Shown here one piece after another: positions 46,529-57,440 of a DNA stretch of 64,000 nt. The notes below the pieces were generated by a model, which was not told the DNA's origin, did no database searches, and worked only from the letters and a program-made list of their open reading frames with translations. The stretch is from Nautilus pompilius. Taxonomy: Eukaryota; Mollusca; Cephalopoda; Nautilida; Nautilidae. Position 1 is the stretch's first letter, and each line of letters starts with the position of its first letter. The stretch lies in assembly GCA_018389105.1 (NCBI GenBank), contig JACATO010000686.1:124001-188000 (forward strand), given 5' to 3'. A program made the translations under genes and the position numbers.

Positions 46529-47603
46529 TCAGGTCGTTACAAAAGTTTTGTTGGTTTTTATATTATGTTAATTTTGTGGTTCATTTTTTGCTTGCTTGTG
46601 AAGGTGTGTGTAGATGAGTTAGATATCGTTTTGGAGCCTGTACTCTGGCATACATCATGCAAAACCTACCTTTTTGGAAAATTGTAAAAATGGATATTTG
46701 TTTCAGGGTTCTGAGTTAAGTGTGGATAGAAAGGTTTTCATGCCATTTTGCTTCACGAGTTCAAATCAGGCCATGAAGCGAGCGAGGCAACTCGTAACAT
46801 TAAGCAGGCATGGGGCGAGGACACGGTGAATGAGCGCACAGTTCAACGATGGTTTGCTGAGTTTCAATCAGGAGATGTGAGCCTCGAAGATTCAGGAACG
46901 TAGCGGTCGTCCTTCCAGCTGCAATGGCGACCGTCTGAAAGCCTCAGTTGAAACTGATCCAAGAAAAACAGTGCGAGAAATTGCTGGAGAGTTCGACGTA
47001 AGCACTGCGACTGTTTCCCCGGCATCTTGACACAATAGGCCAGGTGAAGAAGCTGGACAAGTGGGTGCTTCACGAGTTGAAAGAACAACAACAAAAACGT
47101 CGACTGGAGATCTGCTCTTCGCTTGTCATAAGAAACAAAACCTGGCGAAACCATCGCAGCTAAAAGGTACTGTCGTGATTTAAATGTTGCTCATCAGAAA
47201 CTCCCCCAACGACAGCTGGCATTGGTGAATCAAAGAGGCCCAATCCTGCTCCATGACAATGCTCGTCCTCATGTTGCATAAGTGACTCTTAAGAAACAGA
47301 ACACGTTAGGGGTACCGAGTTCTCCCTCACCCCTTTCTTTCACAGACCACCACCTTTTCAAACAACTCGACAGCTTCCTCCGTACGAAATCCTCCTCCAA
47401 CCAAGCAGCCACTGAAGCCGCCTTCCAACAGTTTATCGACTCCAGAAATCCAGATTTTTTCAAAATGGTATAAATGTGCTTGTAACTCGTTGGCGGAAGT
47501 GTATCGATCGTAATGGAACTGACTCTAATTAATAAGCTTCACCTTCAGCATGGAATCTTACTTTTGTGGTGAAAGAACCAACAAAACTTTTGTAACGACC
47601 AAA
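46529..47603 (+). mobile_element. Internally deleted mariner element
   Basis: The terminal repeats are almost perfect: GGTCGTTACAAAAGTTTTGT at the left and its complement at 47574-47600, with TA outside both ends. The plus-strand coding remnant starts near 46739 (HAILLHEFKSGHEASEATRN, helix-turn-helix) and breaks after SLED. It resumes with SGRPSSCNGDRLKASVETDP and later reads PILLHDNARPHVA, the second catalytic block. The region with the first catalytic Asp is deleted, and the third Asp is replaced in SPSPLSFTDHH. It ends near the VTRWRKCIDRNGTDSN phrase. The length is below a full mariner of about 1.3 kb. Confidence 0.92.
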
Positions 47604-48007
47604 TACTTGTTTGAACGAAAAGTCAGAGAAATTTTTTTCCCATTTTCACAAGTTTTATTTTTTTTGGCTCTGTATTAATTTTTTTACAATTTTTTAAACC
47701 TCAAATTTTGACACTTTCACTCAAAACCTAAAAAAAACTGACACAGATAACAAAATCTCCCCTTGACACTGATATATTGCATGAAGTACTATGGTCAGAT
47801 TGCATTCCAAACTCGATGGTATCTGGATGTAAATCAAGAAAACAGAGGGTCAGAAAAATTATAAATACCTTAAAATACTATATTGGAAAAAATGCAGTAA
47901 AAAATATAGTGATACCAAATCCATACTTATGCTCACTGCCTCCATTCCACTATAGGAACTGAATATTATCAATAAAAATTGCTTTTCAATGCCTGAATAC
48001 CCCCTGT
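47604..48007. other. Spacer between mariner and hAT-like element
   Basis: AT-rich; nothing recognised. Confidence 0.5.
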
Positions 48008-48434
48008 CATTGGTTCCCAAATGGGGCTGCAACAAGAAGTGATGATGTTGGAAAGCACCCAGGATAACGATTGTTTTTATGCAACATTTACTCTTTCGAC
48101 CATTGATGTGTATTAAACCTTATTTTATGGCATAACCAATAGCTTTGTATTGCCCGCATAAACCAAATTTTCAGCATCACACTGATATCTCAAGACGCAG
48201 TTATTCCATGGCCTCGAATGGTTCAACAAATGCATCATTTCAACCCTCCCTCCTCAATATATTCTGTTGGAGCATTTCCCTGGACACCCTTTCCACACCC
48301 CCCCCCCCAGCAGAGTGTGTGTGTGTGTGTGTGTGTGCATACAGCTCGTACTCATGGCACTGGAAGTTTGGGTGGGTCACAAAACTGCCATTGTGTTAGT
48401 GCGGGCATGCCAAGAAAAAGATTGGGAACCACTG
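48008..48434. mobile_element. Non-autonomous hAT-like element
   Basis: The left end CATTGGTTCCCAAAT and the right end ATTGGGAACCACTG are inverted and match the CAGTGGTTCCCAA type of hAT terminus. The interior has an 11-C run near 48300 and (GT)n at about 48316-48338. I see no 8-bp duplication at the ends, so age or a boundary error is possible. Confidence 0.6.
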
Positions 48435-49800
48435 GCTTAAGAGTAAATAAAAATTATAATAGCAGTAATACTTGAGTATGATATTTCTCTTTGATTAGAA
48501 ATCTCGTCAAATCGTGTTTATATGGGCAATGTCAGTCTCTTGTAAACAAACCCCCCCCACCTGTACACAGGTAATCACTAAGAAATATAAACCAAAGTCA
48601 AAAGAGAACAGCAAAGTCCAATCGACACATTTTCTGCGCGATGGGTTTATTTTAAATATTTCCACCATTCAGAGGGGGGCCTGGAGGTGATACGAGACCA
48701 CAATGTTAAAAACACAAATAACCTTCCGAAGGGCTTCGCACACAACTCGATGGTGGCTACCATTGAAAGGTATAAAGTAAATTAAATTTGTGTGCAAAGA
48801 TCCACAATATCGATTACTGGCATCACACCGAAAGTGCTTACATGGGCAGGTACATAATATAGGTATTCGTGGATGTATAAACCCCTTAACTAAAGTTGAA
48901 TGTACTAGGAGGAATGCATTGTTGTGATGGTACCTCGTTTGACTGTCTCCAGTAATGTCCTCCAGCAGCGAAAACCCATTGACAGTGCATTTATTAAAAT
49001 AAAAGGAAAAATATAATAAATTCTCTGTCTTAACGATTCAGTAATTTCCATATTAAAGTTAAAGCGGGTAACAAAATTTTAAATACATTAAACCATGGGA
49101 AAAAAATTACTGAATCCAAATATTAAATTACATATTTGAAATACTTCGTGATTTAAAAGAATACAGTTGTTGTTTTGCTTAAAAATTGTAAAACTGTGCT
49201 ATTCTAGGCAAAGCTGTTACAAAATCTGGAATGATGAACTGTCGGTTCTTCCAAACCAATGTGAAACCAGGACTAAAAAAAAAACACAGATCAAAGCAAT
49301 AATTTTGTAATTTAGTTTGAGATTTTATGAAATTCACTTTAAATTTCTTTGTTATTTGTTATTTTATTCAAATAGACAGATTTCTTAGCATTTATACTTC
49401 GGCATTTAAACCTTAACTGTTCAACATTTTTGCACTAGATTCCATCTTAAAAGAGAGAGAAGCTTCCCAAAGTTCTCTGTCTTTTGTGCTAAAGCATGTG
49501 TCTCGTGATTTACACATATCAACAATCATAGCTTTGCCTTCAGCTAGTCACCATTGCTAAGAGATTTAAATTTGCTTCAGACTCAGCCCGTTTTCTTAGC
49601 TGTCTTCCTTCCTTTTTTTTTTATCATCCTAGCCATTTTGGAAATAAATATTAATGTTAAACTGATATCTCCGCCCATAAAATACTTGTGCGCACATCTA
49701 TCTGATAAAAATGCAGAAGTACAAACCATGGTTGTGCTCAAATAAAGATGAAGTCTAAAAGCTGCGTGTAATTCTGTATCAAAAGCATGAACCAGAGTAT
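48435..49800. other. Intronic DNA
   Basis: AT-rich, no gene recognised. A modestly complex stretch lies at 48630-48960. Confidence 0.45.
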
Positions 49801-49819
49801 TGATTACTTCCCTTCTAGC

Positions 49820-50420
49820 AGTCAGTTAATTATGAGTTGTGTCCCTGGGGACAGAATCCCAGGGGGCCAAGAAGAACAGTGTGTGCTTGCTCGGCAGGAA
49901 TAATGGATCTGGCCGATTTCTCATCAACACAACCGTCAGGTACTTCATCTATCAGGGATCTTTTGATCCGATTGCATTTTTTTCCCCCCCATTCCTCTTG
50001 GGACTCTCTGCTGACTTCTGACTACGTCTAATCAATTTCTAGTCCACTGTGAGTTCCACCAGGGGAGCCATTACCTTGCTTCTAAATTAAACTGCGTCCA
50101 GATGCTGTTTCTCAACAGAGGTTGCCATATAGAGAGGACGACTTATAATTAATTCCTCAGAGAATACAAGAACATGTTCTCCTATTAAATATAGGACACA
50201 CCGAACGGCTGCAACTCCCCAGTCTAGATCTTGGAACTCCCAGTAATTACAATTCTGCTAATGCCACCTGCTAATAACCCTATAGAGCATCAGCCCCCTA
50301 GAGAAACTTCCTGCATAGTCAAATCTCGTGGGACATGGCAAACTGCACTAGTTTGATCGCTTCCAAGGATACCAAACTCTCTGCAGACTCCTGGTTGCAT
50401 ACAAATCAACTTTGCATCTA
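49820..50420. promoter_or_regulatory. Candidate conserved non-coding block
   Basis: Repeat-poor, less AT-rich than its flanks, and dense in homeodomain-type words (TAATTA, CTAATG, GTAATTAC, TAATTAATTCC). Open frames are short and overlap in several phases, so coding is unlikely. Assigned only by composition and setting inside the zinc-finger gene intron. Confidence 0.35.
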
Positions 50421-50830
50421 CGAAGAAAAACCTCAAAGGATTTCATGACCTCCACTTAAAATTGTCAATTTATTCTTAAAACACTGGCTTAACAACACTG
50501 AAAGTAGGTTGACAAGAGAAAAAACAACAAAAAACAACCAACAACAAGTGAACCTAAGACATACAAAATCTTTATGCCCAACCCACTATAACTCATAGAC
50601 AGTTGTGTTAACTCAGATCCTAAGCTATGAGAAACAACAGACTCTGTCTGCATACACACACACACACACTTTCTCTACCTCAATGTTCTGCTTTTGAAGG
50701 GGTTTGCCACAAATTACAGGAAAAATGTATAAATAATTGCTCAAAATTACCAAACAGACATTCCTGCAACGATAATGGGAGCATCAAAAATTAATTTAAA
50801 AATTAGTGACTTTTTTTGAAATAATAAAAC

Positions 50831-51285
50831 AGATTCCTATGGTAATAATTTGGAACAAACCCGATAAAATGATGAAGCAAAGATTCCTATAGTAGTAATG
50901 TAAAATGGACCTTTTGAAACTAATAGAGAGAGATTTCTACAGTGTTAATTAAGAACAAGCCTTTTAAAATGATAAGAGAGATTCCTAAAGGAATAATTTA
51001 GAACAAACCTTTTAAAAATGATAAAGCAGAGATTCCTATATTAATAATTTAGAAAAACCTTTAATGGAAAAATAGAGATTCCTAAATAATAATTTGGGAC
51101 AAACATTTTAAATGATAAAACAAAGACTTGTACAGTAATATTTTAATATGGATTTTTCTTTTAGATGAGGAGAACAAAAGAAATTCTTACAGTAATAATT
51201 TAGAAATGGACCTTATAGAATGATTAAAAAAAGCGATTCTTAGGATAATAATTTATAACAGACCTTTTGAGATGTTAAGATAGTT
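50831..51285. repeat. Degenerate ~50-bp tandem array, 9 copies
   Basis: Units begin AGATTCCTA-like at 50831, 50881, 50931, 50979, 51030, 51076, 51124, 51181 and 51234. They continue with TAATAATTTAGAACAAACCT and TTTAAAATGATAAA. Spacing varies from 46 to 57 bp and units differ strongly, so the array is old. Confidence 0.85.
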
Positions 51286-52635
51286 TAACGATACTGTTAT
51301 GTAATATACAGAATTGGAAATGATTATGGAAACAGAAAAAAAAAAACTTGGTATAAAAAATATTGCGATAAACTCGCATCTTGTGTGTAAAATAACAAAA
51401 AAAAAAAAGGGGGGGTCCCAAGGTACAATCATGTTGATATAGTATGCTGTGATTGGTTGTCATGCAAGCAATCAGGGAGAGCTCACTTAATAAATAATAA
51501 TGTATTGTGTATGCATTATATAGGACTCTCGGTTGCAATTACTCATTAGTTATGTACAGCCTGTGTTTCCATAATTATTTCCAATACTGTGTGTAACATA
51601 ATTGTTTACCTTGACGACAAAATAAATAAACTTCTTCTTGCTTTTGCTAGTGCCCCCTAACTGCATTTTCAATCTTTATTTTTTTCCTGAAGAATTAAAT
51701 TTCTAAACAATTTTTAATATGAAATGATGCATGTTAGAGTTCATGTAAGCAGTTGCAATTTAACTTTAAATATTTATGAGAGATATTATCACACAGCAGC
51801 AGCAATATGTAACTGGATGATGCTAGAATTGGTGAAGAAATAGATAGTTAACTTTGGAGCTAGAACTTCAAGTACTGAGATTGAATGGATATTTCAATAT
51901 TATACCCACTATAAAGAAACAAAGGGGAGTAACTAATTACTGATCGGTGTTATTGCAAGAAATGTCAACCAGAGATTGACTGAGAAGCTAAGATCACTGT
52001 TTAGTAGCTAGGTGGTGGTTACCATAGTAGATTCAAACCACAATATCTACCCAATTAACAAAGTTCTACAAAGCAAAAAAAAAAATTTAAAAAAAGATTC
52101 AAATAAAAATCTGGTTTCGTTTTCTACATAAGTCTTAATACAAAAATATCTTTCAGTACTCAAAACTATAAGGATTTAACTAAAGTATTTTTCATTTCCA
52201 TAAATCCTTAAAAAACAACAAAGTCTTTATTGTTTCTCCTCCGGTAAAGAGAACCAAACAAAAGCAATCTGTGACTGAGACGTCTGTGAAGGATCCTTAA
52301 GTTAGAAATAAAATGCAAACCATGCATGCAAATTCTGATGATATTTCGAGTTTCTTCTTCTGGTTCTGCTGCATAATGCGTATGATGTTTGGAAACTACA
52401 GTAAAAGAGACCAATCAAGTTGATTTCTTATATACAAAGACCAATAGATAACTAATATTACAATGACAGCAGCTGTATTACCACTTAATATATAAAATAG
52501 ATAAATAAAGACGCAAGGAAAGCATTGGTCATCTTTTTTTTTTGATAATACAAAAGAAAAACAGTGAGCAAAATAAGAAGGGGGAAAGAAGGGGGAAAAA
52601 AGGGGTAAAAGCTGAGCTATTCGTCATGGGCAGAT
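51286..52635. other. Intronic DNA
   Basis: AT-rich with A and G homopolymers near 51400; no gene was recognised. Confidence 0.5.
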
Positions 52636-52955
52636 ATTTCAAAACCAAAATTTTAGTAGTAGATACAAATAGGCAAAAGAAGCTATTAGAGCTTATACAT
52701 GGTCCCAAGGTTAGAGAAGTATTTATAGAATGTATAGTAGTGCAGCAATATTAAGGTGGCAAGATGTTTCAGTTTATACAAGACCACGGGTTTAAGTAGT
52801 ATCCATAGATAGTATAGTATAGGGGCTATGAGGTGGAAGAAAGCCATCACAGCTTATGCAAGGTTTTAGAAATATCTATAGATAGTGTAAAACAGCATAA
52901 TGTTCGCAAGCCAGGAAGTCACCATGAGTTATATATATGGCCCTGGGAAAAGAAT
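52636..52955. repeat. ~80-bp tandem repeat, array 2 (about 4 copies)
   Basis: Units start near 52636, 52718, 52799 and 52872. The third reads ATCCATAGATAGTATAGTAT and then GAGGTGGAAGAAAG, nearly the same as the unit at 27915. Outer units are more diverged. Confidence 0.75.
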
Positions 52956-53802
52956 AACATCAATCAATATTACACTTTTCTTCTATTATCGAATTCTTTT
53001 TCTTCTGATATATAATATAGTCATAATGAAATCAGTTTATAATTGTAACTACTTAAATTACACTAATCACATGATCAGAATCCTTAATTAATCTATACTG
53101 TGGAATTTTTTTTAAGTACAGAATACTCAAAATGTAGGCAAACTTAATATAACAAAACTATCTTTTGTAAAAAAAATATATACTTAAATGTAAATGCCAA
53201 ATTGGTGCCATTGATTTCTTTGAATGCTAAGTACTCTGGAAAAGAAAAGAAACTGAGGTGGAATTTTTTATTTAAAAAAATTTCTCAGCTGCAAACTGCT
53301 TGCAGTTCCCTGGGCGCCACAAAGCAGCCCCCGGCCATTTTACACCTTTAGTAGAACTTCGCATAGTAGCAAAGATTTCTCAGGGAAAAGAAAAAAAAAA
53401 ACGTACTAGGATTTTTGGGTCATTTTTTGCTTTGTACTTATTCATGTCATGTAAAATTCCCGAACAACAACAACTGCCCAGCTTTATTATATCAGAGCTT
53501 GAAGTAGCCGATCACAGCAGAAATCAGATAATGAAACAGTTGCTCGTCGGTGCGATCTACTTGCGCCATTTACCGAAGTCCCTTTAGTAAAGCTAATTTA
53601 ATATAAGCAAGACCAAAAAAAGAAGATGATGATGATTGGTCACAGCAAAAAGAGCCTTCCTTTACCGCAGAAAATACAGCAGCAGTATCTTATCTACACC
53701 ATCTTATAATGCCAATTTTTATTTTAATCCCATTTAATTTAAAAAATAATCCTTCTTTAATCAACCAGGACCAGGATATATGTAGCAGAATTACCATTCA
53801 TT
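52956..53802. other. Intronic DNA with a complex stretch at 53285-53580
   Basis: Mostly AT-rich; 53285-53580 is GC-richer and repeat-poor (for example CCCTGGGCGCCACAAAGCAG). It has an open 95-codon frame without homology. A conserved non-coding element is possible but unproven. Confidence 0.35.
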
Positions 53803-53884
53803 GCACTGAGAGACATTCACATGAAAGCCGGTCGGATGTCACTACAGCAATGCTGTTTCGGGTTTCATTGAAACATCCCTAGCA
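53803..53884. mobile_element. Hairpin MITE copy 6
   Basis: CTGAGAGACATTCACATGAA at the left and GTTTCATTGAAACATCCCTA at the right are inverted with mismatches. The centre has CGGATGTCACTACAG. The right arm also contains a small internal palindrome, TTTCATTGAAA. Confidence 0.75.
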
Positions 53885-53907
53885 CACACAGAATAAAGAT
53901 GATCAGA

Positions 53908-54020
53908 AGTTCACTCCTGCCAAAGTCAAAAATGCTAGAATCCTCGTGAAACAAAGTTAGCAGTGCTTATCACCAGGGTTGTCTCCCTTGTCAATTGGTG
54001 TACAATACAACAAAAGTTCA
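53908..54020 (+). mobile_element. SINE-like repeat, copy D (3' half)
   Basis: CCAAAGTCAAAAATGCTAGA and then CACCAGGGTTGTCTCCCTTG match the 3' half of copies B and E. The tRNA-like head is absent, as expected for a 5'-truncated retroposed copy. It sits 24 bp after a hairpin MITE. Confidence 0.6.
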
Positions 54021-56600
54021 CCCAACACTTGTACAGCTTGCTTGCTAGAAGCATTATGGACAATGCATACCATTCTTAGTTATACCACTTGTTGCTTACC
54101 CCCCCCACACACACACACAGTTAATTCATTAGATAGTGTTTCTTGATCATTATCTCTCTAAATTTGTTTCACTTTACTGTTGCTGTATTAACAACAAGAT
54201 TTGTCTTCAATGCATTACATCATATTAAACTCATCCAGCACCTAACCCTGAAACAGGCTCTGGAATATTATGACTACCAAACTCCAAAAATAGGCTGCCA
54301 AGGTTACCACTGGTGACAAAAAAAATCTAGCTAGAGCTGTATTTTCTGATAACCATCAATTACACCAATCCTGAAAACCACAACCAGGCTAATATGAGAA
54401 TCCTATTAAAACCTGCAAGGACCATTACCTTGCAAATTGTGGATAACAAAGAGATTCAATAATATGGTATACTCTTGATTTATGGTCTCAAACAGCAAGG
54501 AAACAACAATTTTATGAATCACATTACATCTAATTTCAAGGAGTGAGCCGAGCAGCAGCACGAGCAGAAGTGAACAATGGAAAACATAACAGATGAGGAT
54601 GTGAACAGAAAGAGAATAAGGGGAAAGTGACAGTTGCCCACACAGACTTTGTCTGTGTTGAGGTACCTTTGAGTTCACCTCTCATAACAAAAAGGATTGC
54701 CTTTCAAACTTCCTGGCCTTCTCTGCTCAGCAGGGAGCTTGGAGTAGCTGCAGGGCTTCAGAAGATGGCAAATCCAATTGAGCCATAATCATTTTCAGAA
54801 AATACGCAATCCTGAACTCTAGCATGAGAAACAAAGATAAATGTGTTGATATTTGGTTAATTAACCAAACTTTGGTTCACCTAGAAGGAAAAAATAAATT
54901 CACTTTTGTGACCCTATTTTAGCTGTTTTTAGAAATTTGTAAATAAAAAAAAAAATGAAAACAAGTATCAGTGGCTAAACTAACAAACAATAACTGTCAA
55001 CACGGTGAACAAAAGCTGTCTCCCGTCAGGTACACCTGTTCTCTCTATCCTTGGGCAAAATGATAGGTGCAATAAATTTAACTAATGTCAATTATATAGT
55101 TCAAAAGCCAGAAGTTATCTTACCATTTAGACCAAATGGCAAAATGCTGCCTGCCAATTCTTCTGAGACGGAGAGAGAACTTGAATGAAACAAATAAAGG
55201 AATGCCTTTAGATTCTTCGTATGCATCGAGGTCATGGACTCCAGCATTTATCAGAAATTCTATCCTACAACAACAAATCCTTTCAAAAACAAAAAAAAAA
55301 AACAAAAGACTTCCAACCAAGATGGACGTCACGGATGGACTGGATACCAGCTACTGGTGAGTGGAGCCGGTGCAGGGATGTCATCAATGCGCCAACTTAG
55401 CGTCTGTCGATTACCCGTAGAGAGAGAGAAAAAAAGAAAACAAACTGCTGATGGGATTTTAAAAATTACCTGGGTTTTTAATATTTTTAGATGTCTGTGC
55501 AAAGAAAGCAAACAAACAAACATTTTTTTTTAAAAAACTCTATTGAGGTTTTACTCTAAAGCACAGATCATTTCCTCATAAATTCACAAGTATTAAGATA
55601 TTTTTTTTAAAATATACATATAGACTATATCGAGTAAATGTTTGGCAATAACCCCTTCCCCGCCTTTTTTTTTCCAAGCTAAAATTAATTTGGATTGAAA
55701 GAGTTCCCTGACATAACTTAATGCCCTTATAAACTGTAGCTCAAGGGGAAAAACAACAAAACGACAATAGACCGTTCATGAATGAATTAAGACTGTTCGT
55801 GTGGGAATACTGCAAACGTGAACTGTCCGTGAATGGTTTCAATCATTCATAGAAAAGTCATGAAAATTCATAAAGAATAAACTGCATGTTTTCTGAATGC
55901 GAGATCTTTTAAAGTTCATGAACCAGTAAACCAGAGATATTTGCCACAACAACATTGCATTATTTACTTTTTTTCAATATACAGTTAAATAATGGTGTAT
56001 ATCAGCAATACACGGGTTAGAATATAAAGCTGCCTTGTTCTGACTTTTTATAAATGTATTTGGGTAAAATTTAATGATTTTTATACACACACACAACACT
56101 CCTTTAAAAATTCCCTATCTCTAGTACATAGATATGAATTTTAAAAAAAAAAAAAAAAGTTTTATGAGTGTATTAGCTAATAAAACTGGAATAATATCTC
56201 CAGAAATCAGAATACTCTTATTTATTATCACCAACTTGTTTTTTCCCATCAGCACTAAAACCTCCAGAACTGTTCAACATTTTATTCACAGTAAGGTCAC
56301 TTGGGTCATTATGATGTTATTCCCACCACAGCTTGGCAAATTACTATGCTAGTTTGGTAACTGGGCTAAACCCCCAGTGTTAGTAGATTTCAGGCAAAAG
56401 GTTAGCAATCTTTTCTGCTAAAGATTTCCGTTACTGATTCCTCCCCCCACACACACACACCCTTTCCTCAGGGCTTGTATGTTTTCCAACTTTTATTATG
56501 ACATTAATGTGACTTTAAAACGCAAGTGAAATGTCCTGCCTTTCTTGTCCTTGTTACTGGATTTCTCACTGACAGCTCCTGTCGCTAGCTACCCACTGAG
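54021..56600. other. Intronic DNA
   Basis: AT-rich sequence with (CA)n near 54102 and several A tracts; no gene was recognised. Confidence 0.5.
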
Positions 56601-56619
56601 GGCTTATACGAAATAAAAA

Positions 56620-57440
56620 AAAGAAAAGTAGCTTGGAATATTCCAGTAGGATAATGACTGTCAGCATAGACATTTGCTTATTAAACCTAGTTACTAAGTA
56701 GCATCATCACAAAGAAACTGAAGCAGCAAGCCAGTGTTTACAGTACACTCATGAACCTTAGCCTACTGCAATCTCTCAGATTTGGAGCTGAGCCGGTCGA
56801 ACTGGTACAGTTTCCTCTACCCCTGCTGGCTTACTTCCCCTGATGAGCCATTTTAGAATTTCTCTCCTTTATGTTTGGAGAGGCACCATGGGGACAGCAC
56901 TCCAGGGTAGCCTGGCTGTTACTATGCCAACGTAGCTGCGCAGCTGAGCTGGTAGGCAGGTAGAAGCCATTGTAGCAGCTTCCCCTGGGAGCCAAGTCTA
57001 TCATAGCTAGCTTTAATTAAGATGCTTTTTGAGGCCGACAGGGGAGAAAAATGTTTGTGACAAGAATGGATGAAATCAACTGATTCTCCCACGAGTACAG
57101 GAAAACGAATCGGCAGGAATTGAGATTCCTGACTTCATTAAGACAGGCCCTCCTTCAAGCTAGAGCTAGGGGAGCAATGACTGAAAATAGCTTTCTTAAA
57201 AATGGGCTCTTTGGGTGGTTCGTATGTCACCAGGCAATTTCCAGGCAAGTTGAAGACTAACAATTTGCCTGCTGCCTCCGTGGAGGGAGCTCTGACGTGC
57301 AGAAAATGCTGAACAAACCCCAGGGGAACGCAGAAAGGCCCGGAGAACCGGCGCACAATCATGCATTATGAAGTTCTCTGTCAGGGTTCTGATGCACCAG
57401 CTCATCAAATCCAATAGCTGTTTTTAAAACAAATTGCTGT
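56620..57440. promoter_or_regulatory. Candidate conserved non-coding block
   Basis: About 800 bp of complex sequence in AT-rich surroundings. It carries the palindrome TGGAATATTCCA at 56634-56645 (two TEAD-type GGAAT half sites) and TTTAATTAAG near 57013. Overlapping short open frames show no known domain. Regulatory function is inferred from complexity, motifs and position only. Confidence 0.35.

Noticed and set aside
57138-57414. Overlapping minus-strand open frames of 74 and 72 codons
   Set aside because: Two frames overlap in a complex block without domain similarity, more like conserved non-coding DNA than an exon.
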